From positions 3,276 to 39,923 of the forward strand of contig NZ_JALCBM010000044.1 in NCBI RefSeq assembly GCF_028066395.1: 36,648 nt of DNA, in the 5' to 3' direction. Positions within the stretch are counted from its first letter, which is position 1. Every line of letters begins with the position of its first letter. This document shows, piece by piece, positions 24,330 through 32,345 of the stretch. The notes under the pieces are model-generated. The model was not told where the DNA came from. It searched no databases and saw only the letters and a program-made list of their open reading frames with translations. This DNA comes from Ruegeria sp. (lineage in GTDB: Bacteria; Pseudomonadota; Alphaproteobacteria; Rhodobacterales; Rhodobacteraceae). A program made the position numbers and the translations under genes.

Positions 24330-26018
24330 ATGAGTGATATCAACGCAATCGACATGGAAGTGTTCAACAACCGCCTGCTGTCGATCACCGACGAGGTGAT
24401 GAACACGCTGATCCGGTCCTCGTTTTCGACCAATATCAAGGAACGCAAGGACGCCTCGGTCGCGATCTTCGACAAGGAAGGGCGGCTGATCTGTCAGGCG
24501 CTTTATATCCCGATGCTGCTGTCGGGTGTCATGGGCGGGGTCGAGACGCTGATCGAAAAGCGCGGATTGGACAGCATTCGCGAGGGCGATGTGTTCATCT
24601 GCAACGATGTCTATCTGGCGGGCGGGTCGCATAACAACGACATCTCGATCATCACGCCGGTCTTCATCGACGGAAGCCTCGAATACTTCATCGGCAATAT
24701 CGGGCATCATTCCGATGTGGGCGGTGTCATTCCCGGCTCGACCGATCATATCCTCACATCGGTCTTTGCCGAGGGCATCCGCATCCCCCATATGCGCATC
24801 CTGCGCGAGGGGCAGCTGGACGAGGATCTGCTGTACATGATCGCGGAAAACACCCGCGACCCGATGGAGCGGATTCTGGACCTGAAGGTTCAGATCGCCG
24901 CGAACGAACAGGGCGCGAATTCCTTGCGCAAACTGTCTGCGGAACATGGGCTGGACCGGGTGCAGCGATCGATGACCGATCTGCTGACCTATACCGAACG
25001 CCGCATGCGCCAGCGCCTGCGCGAGCTGCCGGATGGGGAATACACATCCGAGGTTTGGACCGATGACGAAGGCGTGCCGGGCGACCGAATCCCGATCCGC
25101 CTGACCGTGCGGATCAAGGATGGCGACGTGTCGCTGGATTTCACCGGCACCGGGGCGCAGGCCAAAGGCGCGATCAACATGGGTTATTACCCGGTGCTGG
25201 CGGCAGTGTTCTGCGGCATCAACATGATGGTGGACCCGTCGATCCCCGCCAATTACGGCATGTTCCAGCCGGTGCGCATAGACCTGCCCAAAGGCACGCT
25301 GGTGAACCCGGAATTCCCCGCCGCCATCGGCAACCGCGAATATTCGGCGCAGCGCGTGGTGCGCGCGATCACGCTGGCCTTTGCCGAAGCCCTGCCGCAG
25401 GACCGTGCGGTGGCTCCGTCAGCGGACATCAACACCGGCATGGCATTTTACGGCAAACGCCGCAACGGCGAGCCCTTTGTCTATGTCGAGGCGGTCGCGG
25501 GCGGTGTAGGTGCGACGCTCTACAAGGACGGGATGCATGGCACTCAGGTCGGCATCACCAACACCTCGAACACGCCCGCCGAACCGCTGGAGATCGAGTT
25601 CCCGCTGATCGTGCGCGAATACGGGTTGGCACAGGACACCGCTGGCCCGGGGCGCACGCAGGGCGGGGCGGCGATCATTCGCGATATCGGCTCGCTGGTC
25701 GATGGCGTCTCGGTTTCGACCAAAGCAGATGGCAAACGCAGCCCCGCGCCGGGGATTTTCGGCGGCGGCGAGGGCGGCCGCGCCAGTCTGGAATACCATC
25801 TGGCCGATGGCACGGTGGAAGAGATCGACATGTTTATCGTCGACCGGATCATGAAAAAGGGGGAAGCGGCCCGTCTGATCTCACCCGGTGGGGCGGGGTT
25901 TGGCGATCCCGGGGAACGCACGGCTGAGGACGTCGCCCGATCTGTTCGCGATGGATTCATCAGCGAAGACTTCGCCGCCGCGCACTATCCGCATGCCCGC
26001 ACAAAGGCCGCCGAATGA
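24330..26018 (+). CDS. hyuB: Hydantoinase subunit B (HyuB, N-methylhydantoinase B-like)
   Basis: This 562-residue hydantoinase B domain spans the whole protein. Motifs include NNRLLSITDEVMNTLIRSSF, DGSLEYFIGNIGHHSDVGG and, at the C terminus, ISPGGAGFGDP. It starts 3 nt after hyuA and overlaps the FAD oxidase start by 4 nt (ATGA), so the three are co-translated. HyuB is the partner subunit of HyuA in ATP-dependent hydantoin ring opening. Length is normal for the family. Confidence 0.9.
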   Translation: MSDINAIDMEVFNNRLLSITDEVMNTLIRSSFSTNIKERKDASVAIFDKEGRLICQALYIPMLLSGVMGGVETLIEKRGLDSIREGDVFICNDVYLAGGSHNNDISIITPVFIDGSLEYFIGNIGHHSDVGGVIPGSTDHILTSVFAEGIRIPHMRILREGQLDEDLLYMIAENTRDPMERILDLKVQIAANEQGANSLRKLSAEHGLDRVQRSMTDLLTYTERRMRQRLRELPDGEYTSEVWTDDEGVPGDRIPIRLTVRIKDGDVSLDFTGTGAQAKGAINMGYYPVLAAVFCGINMMVDPSIPANYGMFQPVRIDLPKGTLVNPEFPAAIGNREYSAQRVVRAITLAFAEALPQDRAVAPSADINTGMAFYGKRRNGEPFVYVEAVAGGVGATLYKDGMHGTQVGITNTSNTPAEPLEIEFPLIVREYGLAQDTAGPGRTQGGAAIIRDIGSLVDGVSVSTKADGKRSPAPGIFGGGEGGRASLEYHLADGTVEEIDMFIVDRIMKKGEAARLISPGGAGFGDPGERTAEDVARSVRDGFISEDFAAAHYPHARTKAAE

Positions 26019-27256
26019 CAGCCAAATTCGACACCATCATCGTGGGCGGTGGCATTGTCGGCGCAACGGCGGCCTATTATCTGGCCAAGGCGGGCAAGCG
26101 TGTCGCGCTGTTCGAAAAGGGCCGGATCGCGGGTGAACAGTCCAGCCGCAACTGGGGCGCGGTGCGGGTGCAGGGGCGCGATCCGTCTCAGGTGCCGATG
26201 ATGCTGGACTGTCTGGATATCTGGCGCGGGATCGAGGCCGAGCTGGGCGAGGATATCGACTGGCGGCAGAACGGTCAGATGCGGGTGGGCTATAGCGACG
26301 CCGATGTCGGGCGGATGGAGGCCGTGGTCGATCAGGCGCGCGAACTGGGCTATGGTTCACGGCTGTTGACCCGGGCTGAGACCGAGGCGCTGCTGCCCCA
26401 TTTCAACGGCGACGGTATGAAGGCGGCGCTCTACAACCCCGATGACGGCTGCGCCGAGCCGGAAAAAGCCGCCCCCGCCTTTGCCCGGGGTGCCGCGCGT
26501 CTGGGGGCCGAGATACATGATTTCACCGCTGTGACCTCGGTCGAAGCCTCGGGCGGTCAGGTGTCCGGCGTCTGGACCGAAAAGGGGCTGTACGAGGCCG
26601 AGACCGTGATCCTCGCCTCGGGGGCCTGGACGCGGCTGCTGCTGAAACCGCTGGGTGTGTCGCATCCATCCTTGTGGATCAGAGGCTCGGTCGCACGCAC
26701 CGCGCCGGTCCCGATTGAGATGCGGCAGATGGTGGTTTGGGGTCGGACCGCCTATCGCCAGTTGCCGGATGGGCGGGTGAACATCGCGGTCAGCGAAGAT
26801 GGCTTTCACGACCTGATGATCGACAGCCTGTTCTACGGGTTCAAATTCCTGCCGCTGGCGGTCAAGAATTGGCGGAACCTGCGGCTGAACCTTGGGCGCA
26901 CCATGGTGCAGAACCTGATGGGCGACTACGCAGATTTCACCACCCATCGCACGCTGGACCCGCGCCCCGACTGGCGTGGGCTGGAAAGGGCGCGCAAGCT
27001 GTTCCAGCAGGATTACCCGGCAGCGGGTGAGTTGCGCTATGAACGCGCCTGGGCCGGGCAGATCGACTATATGCCCGACGAGCTACCGGTGATCGATCAG
27101 GCGCACAACCTGCCGGGCCTGTTCATCGCCGCCGGTCTGAGTGGAAACGGTTTTGGCATTGGCCCCGTCGTCGGGCGCATATTGCGCGACCTGATCGTGA
27201 ACGGGCAGAGCAAATACGATCTGACGCCATTTTCCATGCAACGGTTTGGCAGGTGA
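26015..27256 (+). CDS. FAD-dependent oxidoreductase of the DAO/sarcosine oxidase type
   Basis: This 413-residue D-amino-acid-oxidase-fold enzyme has an N-terminal Rossmann motif TIIVGGGIVGATAAYYLAK that binds FAD, the family block EQSSRNWGAVRVQGRDP, and a C-terminal substrate and FAD segment LPGLFIAAGLSGNGFGIGP. It resembles sarcosine oxidase beta and other glycine/sarcosine oxidases. It overlaps hyuB by 4 nt. In creatinine breakdown, N-methylhydantoin is opened to N-carbamoylsarcosine, which a separate amidase turns into sarcosine, and sarcosine is then oxidised. The hydantoinase and oxidase are here but the amidase is not. The role is therefore a hypothesis. Confidence 0.87.
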   Translation: MTAKFDTIIVGGGIVGATAAYYLAKAGKRVALFEKGRIAGEQSSRNWGAVRVQGRDPSQVPMMLDCLDIWRGIEAELGEDIDWRQNGQMRVGYSDADVGRMEAVVDQARELGYGSRLLTRAETEALLPHFNGDGMKAALYNPDDGCAEPEKAAPAFARGAARLGAEIHDFTAVTSVEASGGQVSGVWTEKGLYEAETVILASGAWTRLLLKPLGVSHPSLWIRGSVARTAPVPIEMRQMVVWGRTAYRQLPDGRVNIAVSEDGFHDLMIDSLFYGFKFLPLAVKNWRNLRLNLGRTMVQNLMGDYADFTTHRTLDPRPDWRGLERARKLFQQDYPAAGELRYERAWAGQIDYMPDELPVIDQAHNLPGLFIAAGLSGNGFGIGPVVGRILRDLIVNGQSKYDLTPFSMQRFGR

Positions 27257-27313
27257 TCAGATGTTTAAATCTCAGCTAAAAAATTCGCCCCCGGCACCCT
27301 GTGCGCAAAACGG

Positions 27314-27340
27314 TCTGCGTCTCAAGGCGCAGAGTTTTTT
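27314..27340 (+). terminator. Rho-independent terminator after the hyuAB-oxidase operon
   Basis: A 7-bp stem (TCTGCGT/GCGCAGA, one G-U pair) with loop CTCAAG is followed by GTTTTTTC. It lies 58 nt after the oxidase stop and separates this operon from the DUF1989 gene. Confidence 0.75.
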
Positions 27341-27343
27341 CTT

Positions 27344-27355
27344 GTTCGCGCGAAC
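27344..27355. promoter_or_regulatory. 12-bp palindrome upstream of the DUF1989 gene
   Basis: GTTCGCGCGAAC is a perfect palindrome about 60 bp before the DUF1989 start, just after the terminator. It may be a regulator site. The evidence is symmetry and position only. Confidence 0.25.
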
Positions 27356-27415
27356 GGCGATCCACCAGAGTTGTGGGACACGAATCAAGTGTTCTGGAAC
27401 TGCAACAGGAAGCAC

Positions 27416-28027
27416 ATGAAGCCTATGGAAAAAGTAACCGTTCCGGCCAAACAGGGCCGCGCCTTTCGATTGAACGCGGGGCAATCCATAACCATTGAAA
27501 CGCCAAAGGGCTCTCAGGCCGCGGATTTTTTCGCGTTTAATGCCGAGAATGTTGGCGAATGGCTTTCGGCCAACCACACCTGGGTCACCACGTTCAACGT
27601 CAAACCTCGTCAGGGCGATCAGCTCTTGTCCAGGTTCCGCCGGCCAATGCTTGAATTTGAAAAAGACGGGGCCGAGGGTACGCATGATATGATGATCGCG
27701 GCTTGTGACCAGTTTCGGTACGAATTCTTCGGCCATGAAGGCCACCACCCAAGCTGTAGTGAGAACCTGCATCTGGCGATGCGGCGGATCGGCTATCAGA
27801 TTGACGTCGTGCCCCAGCCGGTGAATTTCTTCACCAATACGGCCGTATTGGAAGACGGGTCGTTCGTCTCGCCCCCCAATACCGTGGCACCAGGGAGTTT
27901 TGTAACGCTCAAGGCCCTGATGGATGTGATTTGTGTCGTGTCGGCCTGCCCGTTCGACCTGCCCGTGGATGGCTGGCCAATCAATTCGGACAGTGGCCCG
28001 TCAGAGCTTGTCGTCAGCGTCCAGTGA
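27416..28027 (+). CDS. DUF1989 (urea carboxylase-associated type) protein
   Basis: This 203-residue protein belongs to the DUF1989 family, found beside urea amidolyase and nitrogen-scavenging genes. Its beta-rich fold has conserved pieces GQSITIETPKGSQAADFFAF, HPSCSENL (probable metal-binding Cys and His), FTNTAVLEDG and CPFDLP. The family function is not firmly established. ATG 27416 follows AGGA at 6 nt; the frame is open further upstream with no family resemblance. It is downstream of a terminator, so it has its own promoter. It is followed after 78 nt by the GlxA-type regulator and the cupin gene. Confidence 0.82.
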   Translation: MKPMEKVTVPAKQGRAFRLNAGQSITIETPKGSQAADFFAFNAENVGEWLSANHTWVTTFNVKPRQGDQLLSRFRRPMLEFEKDGAEGTHDMMIAACDQFRYEFFGHEGHHPSCSENLHLAMRRIGYQIDVVPQPVNFFTNTAVLEDGSFVSPPNTVAPGSFVTLKALMDVICVVSACPFDLPVDGWPINSDSGPSELVVSVQ

Positions 28028-28105
28028 CACAACGGGGACTGGCGTTCAGGGGGCATGGGTCCTGCAAAGGCTCTGAAACCGATGGATTGTCCAACAGGCG
28101 AATGT

Positions 28106-29179
28106 ATGGAAAACCTCGACCGCAAGAAGATCGTTATCGACGTCGTTCTGGCGGACGGGTTTTCTATGCTCACCACGATGCTGATCCTCGAAGCCTTCCG
28201 CTTTGCCAACCTGACCCTGCGCCGACCGGCCATCGACTGGCGGATACGGGGCATCCAAAGCGGGGCACCCAAAGCCAGCAACGGGTTCACCCTGCAATCC
28301 CACAGCCGGTTTTCAGATACGGAAACCCCGGCGGATGTGGTGGTGCTGAACGCGTCCTACTTTCCCGATGAAGCCGCCTCGCCCGCGTTCTTTGCCTGGC
28401 TGCGCGCTGCCCATCGTCAGGGTTCCTGGCTGTTGGCGCTTGACACGGCTCCCCGCCTTCTGGCCGGGGCCGGACTTCTGGATGGGCGCGCCGCAACCAT
28501 CCATTGGGAGGAGTTGGACAGCGTCCGCGCCCTGTTTCCCAAGGCCGAATTCAACGGCACCGATTTTGAGCAAAGCGGCCGGATCTTCACCTGTTCGGGC
28601 GGGATGGCGGTGCTGGATATGGCGCTGAGTTTTCTGGCCCAGCTATTTGACGCGCAATTGGCAAGAGGTGTGCGCCAATGTTTCTTTCTCAACGAGGGGC
28701 GGGATCTGGTTGCAGCGCGAAATGCCAAACTGTCCCGCGCAATCGAGATCATGTCGGCCCATATCGCAGCGCCGCTTGCGCTGGGGCAAATCGCCAAGCA
28801 GGCGCATTTTTCCGAACGTCAGATGAACCGCGCTTTTGCCACAGAATTTGATACCACCCCGGGCCAGTTCTACACCGCGATGCGGCTTAACAAGGCGCAA
28901 TCGCTGGTGCTGAACACCCGGTTTCAGATCGCCGAAATCGGATACACCTGCGGCTATGCCACGCCGTCATGGTTCATCAAATCCTATCGCACGTTCTTTG
29001 GCATTACCCCGAACGAAGAACGCCTCCGCCAAGAGGCTGGAAGGGAACAGGCGCAAAACCGGCTTGTCTTGTTCTTTCAGCCCAACTCCACGCTTTCGGT
29101 AGGGCTCAGCCCTCAGCAGCCGAGCCTATCCCCCAATGTCCCGGTCACGTCAGATCAGGCCAAATCAAAGGAACCCTAA
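28106..29179 (+). CDS. GlxA family transcriptional regulator (DJ-1/PfpI-like plus AraC HTH)
   Basis: The protein is about 357 residues. Its N-terminal DJ-1/glutamine-amidotransferase-like sensor domain (about 8-190) contains VVVLNASYFPDE and FTCSGGMAVLDMAL. The C-terminal AraC helix-turn-helix has IAKQAHFSERQMNRAFA and the second motif IAEIGYTCGYATPSWFIKSY. GlxA-type regulators usually activate nearby amine or amino acid catabolic genes, such as those for carnitine, glycine betaine and arginine. ATG 28106 is chosen because AGGCG lies before it and the sensor strand begins ten residues later; ATGs at 28055 and 28082 are alternatives. The last 45 residues are low-complexity and polar. The cupin gene begins at the very next base after the stop. 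Confidence 0.88.
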   Translation: MENLDRKKIVIDVVLADGFSMLTTMLILEAFRFANLTLRRPAIDWRIRGIQSGAPKASNGFTLQSHSRFSDTETPADVVVLNASYFPDEAASPAFFAWLRAAHRQGSWLLALDTAPRLLAGAGLLDGRAATIHWEELDSVRALFPKAEFNGTDFEQSGRIFTCSGGMAVLDMALSFLAQLFDAQLARGVRQCFFLNEGRDLVAARNAKLSRAIEIMSAHIAAPLALGQIAKQAHFSERQMNRAFATEFDTTPGQFYTAMRLNKAQSLVLNTRFQIAEIGYTCGYATPSWFIKSYRTFFGITPNEERLRQEAGREQAQNRLVLFFQPNSTLSVGLSPQQPSLSPNVPVTSDQAKSKEP

Positions 29180-29578
29180 ATGTCAGACCTCATTCGCGTC
29201 ATCCGCTTGTCCCCCGACGGCGACCCGCAAACCGGCTTTACCCCGTGGGAGCCGATTGCCCATGAAAACGTCACCGTGCCGGGTGGGCAGGATCGCCGCC
29301 ACCGGTTTTACGTGGGCGACCGCAAGATGCCAGGCCAGATCCGCGTCGGTATCTGGGAGGCCACGGCCTATACCGAGCGTCTGGAAAACTACCCCAAGGA
29401 CGAATTCATGTACGTGATTGAAGGGTCCTGCATCATCATTGAAGAAGATGGCAATGAAGAGCGGTTTGAAGCCGGAGAAAGCTTCTTCATGCCCGCCGGT
29501 TTCAACGGGTACTGGAAACAGGATGAGCCGATGAAGAAATACTTCATGGTGTTCGATGCGTATGACAGCGGAGACTAA
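29180..29578 (+). CDS. Cupin domain protein (DUF861/cupin_3-like)
   Basis: This 132-residue single cupin has conserved pieces GIWEATAYTERLENYPKDEF, YVIEGSCIIIEEDG and ESFFMPAGFNGYWK, with the W-x-A-T-P-like start and EGE turn of the cupin_3/DUF861 group. This group includes ureidoglycolate-related and ethanolamine-utilisation cupins. The typical histidine metal ligands are largely absent (E and Q/K instead), so it may bind a ligand rather than act as an enzyme. It starts immediately after the GlxA-type regulator stop and is surely co-transcribed with it. Confidence 0.82.
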   Translation: MSDLIRVIRLSPDGDPQTGFTPWEPIAHENVTVPGGQDRRHRFYVGDRKMPGQIRVGIWEATAYTERLENYPKDEFMYVIEGSCIIIEEDGNEERFEAGESFFMPAGFNGYWKQDEPMKKYFMVFDAYDSGD

Positions 29579-29623
29579 AATCAAAGGAAGAGCGGAGTAT
29601 CCAGCGGTGATCGGTTTGTCATT

Positions 29624-29785
29624 TCATTGATCCGAGAGTCGGATGTGCATCAGGAACACTTCGCGCTCTGATGTTACATCCAGCTTTTGATAGATTTTTG
29701 AGGCGGTTTTTACCGTGCCGACCGTATTTCCCGACCTCTCGGATATACTGCTGGACGGGTGGTCTTTCAGGATCAGAAAGTCGAC
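29624..29785 (-). pseudogene. LuxR-type helix-turn-helix fragment
   Basis: The minus-strand frame VDFLILKDHPSSSISE, TVGTVKTASKIYQKLDVTSE, REVFLMHIRLSDQ ends in a proper stop. This is the GerE/LuxR DNA-binding domain from the scaffold helix through the recognition helix (TVGTVKT) to the final helix. A TAG lies directly before it and no receiver or ligand domain precedes it, so only the tail survives. The surrounding 321-bp spacer (29579-29899) also holds an IS-end-like sequence. Confidence 0.7.
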
Positions 29786-29861
29786 CTAAACCACCTCATC
29801 GGTGCTGACGTTAAACAATCACTACCAGGTGCTGATCGGTGAGGTGCGCCTGCGGTTGCGT

Positions 29862-29879
29862 GGCTTTGCAACAAAACCC
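29862..29879. repeat. IS-end-like sequence
   Basis: GGCTTTGCAACAAAACCC, read on the other strand as GGGTTTTGTTGCAAAGCC, resembles the terminal inverted repeats of IS6- and IS5-group elements, which often contain CTTTGTTGCA. No partner end or transposase lies beside it, so it would be a solo relic. Confidence 0.3.
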
Positions 29880-29899
29880 GCTTGTGGTCATTGACGGGC

Positions 29900-30802
29900 T
29901 CACTCAGCCTGGAATGGCCGCAGGCTTTCCTGAAACTGTTCGATGAATTCCAGCGTCACCAGTGACGGCTGCTTCAAAATCGGGCGTACAAGCGAGAGTG
30001 TGTGTGACAAGAATGGCTTGAACGGCCGATAGCTCAGACCCCGCGCTGTGTATTGGATGGCGTCCAACTCGCTGACCACAGAAACCCCGACACCCTTCAC
30101 CGCCAATTCACAAGCCGCGGTGAACTGTCTGACTTCGATGTGTGAATTCAGTTCGACTTTGGCGTTTTGAAACGCTTTTGAAAGACGTCCGAAGAAATCG
30201 CTGTCGCGTCTTGTGTGAATAATTTTGGCATCTGCGATATCCGCCGGTGTTACTTCGGAAAGGCGTTCCAAATCATGGCCAGCAGGAAACACGCAAACCG
30301 TGCGGACGTCGATATTCCTGCTTTCAACAGCAGGATGACCGTTGAAGCTGTCGGTGATTCCGAAGTCATATTGTTCTCCGATCATCCATTCGAGGATGCG
30401 TTCGGGTCTGTCCGGTTCAATCGTCAGCGTGACACCCGGTCGATCTTTCAGAAATCTGGCGACAACATCAGGTAGATGGCTGGTGGCAAATCCGGGCAAA
30501 CAGGCAACACGGATATGCCCCGCTTTGCGCTTTGTGATGTCCTGACTGACATCAGAGATTTGCCGCATCAGTTCAAGAACACGTTCGACGCTGGGCAACA
30601 GGTAACGAACCTCCTGCGTGGGCACCAATCGGCCCTCGCGGCGGTCAAAAAGCTGAAACCCAAGTGATTTTTCAAGATCCGAAAGCAACCTGCTGACAGC
30701 GGGCTGGCTGACCCCCAGATCGTTCGCGGCGGCTGTGACCGAGCCGTTGGTGGTTACGGCCATAAGGGCTTCCATTTGCCGGACTCTAAGAATTTGACTC
30801 AT
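29900..30802 (-). CDS. LysR family regulator of the ugp region
   Basis: This 300-residue LysR regulator has the helix-turn-helix SVTAAANDLGVSQPAVSRLL near residue 20, then the effector domain from about residue 90 (AGHIRVACLPGFATSHLPDV). ATG 30802 follows AGGA at 6 nt; the 18 codons open upstream are not part of the family. It is transcribed divergently from ugpB across 171 bp that contain a textbook T-N11-A LysR box. It is therefore the likely regulator of the ugp operon and of itself. The effector could be glycerol-3-phosphate or another phosphodiester product, but this is inference. Confidence 0.9.
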   Translation of the reverse strand: MSQILRVRQMEALMAVTTNGSVTAAANDLGVSQPAVSRLLSDLEKSLGFQLFDRREGRLVPTQEVRYLLPSVERVLELMRQISDVSQDITKRKAGHIRVACLPGFATSHLPDVVARFLKDRPGVTLTIEPDRPERILEWMIGEQYDFGITDSFNGHPAVESRNIDVRTVCVFPAGHDLERLSEVTPADIADAKIIHTRRDSDFFGRLSKAFQNAKVELNSHIEVRQFTAACELAVKGVGVSVVSELDAIQYTARGLSYRPFKPFLSHTLSLVRPILKQPSLVTLEFIEQFQESLRPFQAE

Positions 30803-30829
30803 TGCTGATCCTGGTTTGCTGCCCATTCC

Positions 30830-30844
30830 ATAACATTGTGTTAT
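30830..30844. promoter_or_regulatory. LysR box (T-N11-A dyad)
   Basis: ATAACA-TTG-TGTTAT is a perfect 6-bp inverted repeat with a 3-bp centre and the T-N11-A arrangement typical of LysR operators. It lies 28 bp upstream of the lysR start and 130 bp upstream of ugpB, followed by an AT-rich tract. Confidence 0.6.
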
Positions 30845-30879
30845 TTTTTTATCCACCAGATAGAGCTTGAATTATATTT

Positions 30880-30908
30880 TTGTAACGCTAACGTCGTGAA
30901 ATCGTCAT
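30880..30908 (+). promoter_or_regulatory. Candidate Pho box upstream of ugpB
   Basis: Three 7-mers spaced 11 bp apart (TTGTAAC, ACGTCGT, TCGTCAT) each match the Pho-box repeat CTGTCAT at four or five positions. Periodicity and position about 65-95 bp before ugpB suit PhoB control, which is known for ugp operons in other bacteria. The match is imperfect. Confidence 0.35.
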
Positions 30909-30973
30909 GTGTGCCGTTTACGCGTAGCCGTCGGTATTCAACGAAGCATCAAACCTGATGCATGGGAGGAATC

Positions 30974-32284
30974 ATGAATAAGAATCTGCTAGGCGCTCTC
31001 GCCGTAACAACTGCCTTGTCCCCGGTGGCGGCAATGGCGCAAACCGAAGTTCAGTTCTGGCATGCCTTCACCGGTCGACTGGGCGAGCTTGTGAAAGCTC
31101 AGGTCGAAGAGTTTAACGCCAGCCAGGACGAATTCGTCGTGGTCGAAAGCCACAAGGGCAACTATTCGGAAACCCTGAATGCGGGGATTGCCGCGTTCCG
31201 GGCCGGTGAACAGCCACACATCCTGATGGTGTTCGAAGTGGGCACCGCGACGATGATGTCGGCAGAAGGTGCGATCAAACCGGTTTACGAAGTGATGGCC
31301 GAAAGCGGCGCGTCCTTTGATCCCGATGCTTATATCGGGGCGGTAAAAGGCTATTATACGACCACGGATGGGGACATGCTGTCTCTGCCGTTCAACTCAT
31401 CCACGCCGGTTCTGTGGGTCAATCGTGACGCGTTCGAAGCGGCAGGCGTCGACCCCGACACCGATCTTTCCACATGGGAGAATGTGGGCGAAGTCCTGGA
31501 CCAGCTGAAGGCCGGGGGCGAAGACTGCCCGCTGGTCACCGCATGGCAAAGCTGGATTCATCTTGAGAATCTGTCGGCCTACCACGACGTGCCATTTGCC
31601 TCGAAGGATAACGGTTTTGCCGGTCTGGACACCGAACTGATGCTGAACGGGCCGACACAGGTTGCACACCTGACGGCGATGGGTGACTGGGCCAAGGGTG
31701 GCAAGTTCATCTACACTGGTCGCAGAAACGAAGGTGGCGCGAATTTCCGGGCCGGTGAATGCGCGCTGTTTACCGAAAGCTCGGCGGGATACGCTGGTAT
31801 CAAGGCGGAAGCCGAGTTTGATTTCGATGTGCGTGCGCTGCCGTATTGGGCGGGCGTCATCAGCGAGCCGCAGAACACCATTATCGGGGGCGCATCCCTT
31901 TGGGTGATGGAAGGTCACGACCCCGAAGCGTACAAGGGTGTTGGCGAGTTTCTGAGCTTCCTGTCGTCTTCGGGCGTTCAGGCGGATTGGCATCAGAATA
32001 CCGGCTACCTGCCGATCACAGCCGAAGCGGGTGTCGAGACACGCAATGCCGGATTCTATGAAGAAAACCCCGGCACCGATATCGCCGTGATCCAGATGAC
32101 AGCCAAAGAGCCGACTGCAAATTCCAAGGGTCTGCGTCTGGGATCGTTTGACCAAATTCGCGGCATCATCGATGAAGAGCTTGAGGCCGTCTGGTCCGGT
32201 GAGAAGACCGCTCAGGAAGCGATGGACAGCGCGAAAGAGCGCGGTGACGCGCTGCTGCGCCGGTTCGAATCCGCCAATCAATAA
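30974..32284 (+). CDS. ugpB: sn-Glycerol-3-phosphate ABC transporter substrate-binding protein
   Basis: This 436-residue periplasmic binding protein has a signal peptide (about 1-22, ending SPVAAMA, cleaved before QTEV). The UgpB family pattern includes VQFWHAFTGRLGELV, the ligand loop SLPFNSSTPVLWVNRDAFEAAG, and IIGGASLWVMEGHDPEAYKG with the Trp/Gly-rich binding segment. It captures glycerol-3-phosphate and glycerophosphodiesters such as glycerophosphocholine. ATG 30974 follows GGGAGGA exactly. It is first in the ugpBAEC-ugpQ operon. A strong hairpin follows, so its message is probably more abundant than that of the downstream genes. Confidence 0.92.
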   Translation: MNKNLLGALAVTTALSPVAAMAQTEVQFWHAFTGRLGELVKAQVEEFNASQDEFVVVESHKGNYSETLNAGIAAFRAGEQPHILMVFEVGTATMMSAEGAIKPVYEVMAESGASFDPDAYIGAVKGYYTTTDGDMLSLPFNSSTPVLWVNRDAFEAAGVDPDTDLSTWENVGEVLDQLKAGGEDCPLVTAWQSWIHLENLSAYHDVPFASKDNGFAGLDTELMLNGPTQVAHLTAMGDWAKGGKFIYTGRRNEGGANFRAGECALFTESSAGYAGIKAEAEFDFDVRALPYWAGVISEPQNTIIGGASLWVMEGHDPEAYKGVGEFLSFLSSSGVQADWHQNTGYLPITAEAGVETRNAGFYEENPGTDIAVIQMTAKEPTANSKGLRLGSFDQIRGIIDEELEAVWSGEKTAQEAMDSAKERGDALLRRFESANQ

Positions 32285-32296
32285 GTCGTAATTCGG

Positions 32297-32330
32297 TGCG
32301 GGCCCTTTCGGGGCCCGCATTTTCTTTCTT
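32297..32330 (+). terminator. Strong hairpin between ugpB and ugpA (attenuator)
   Basis: The 9-bp GC-rich stem TGCGGGCCC/GGGCCCGCA has a 5-nt loop and is followed by TTTTCTTTCTT. It lies 13 nt after the ugpB stop and 16 nt before ugpA. It looks like a partial terminator or 3' stabiliser giving excess binding protein, as in many ABC operons. Confidence 0.75.
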
Positions 32331-32345
32331 CGGTGGGCTATCAGG

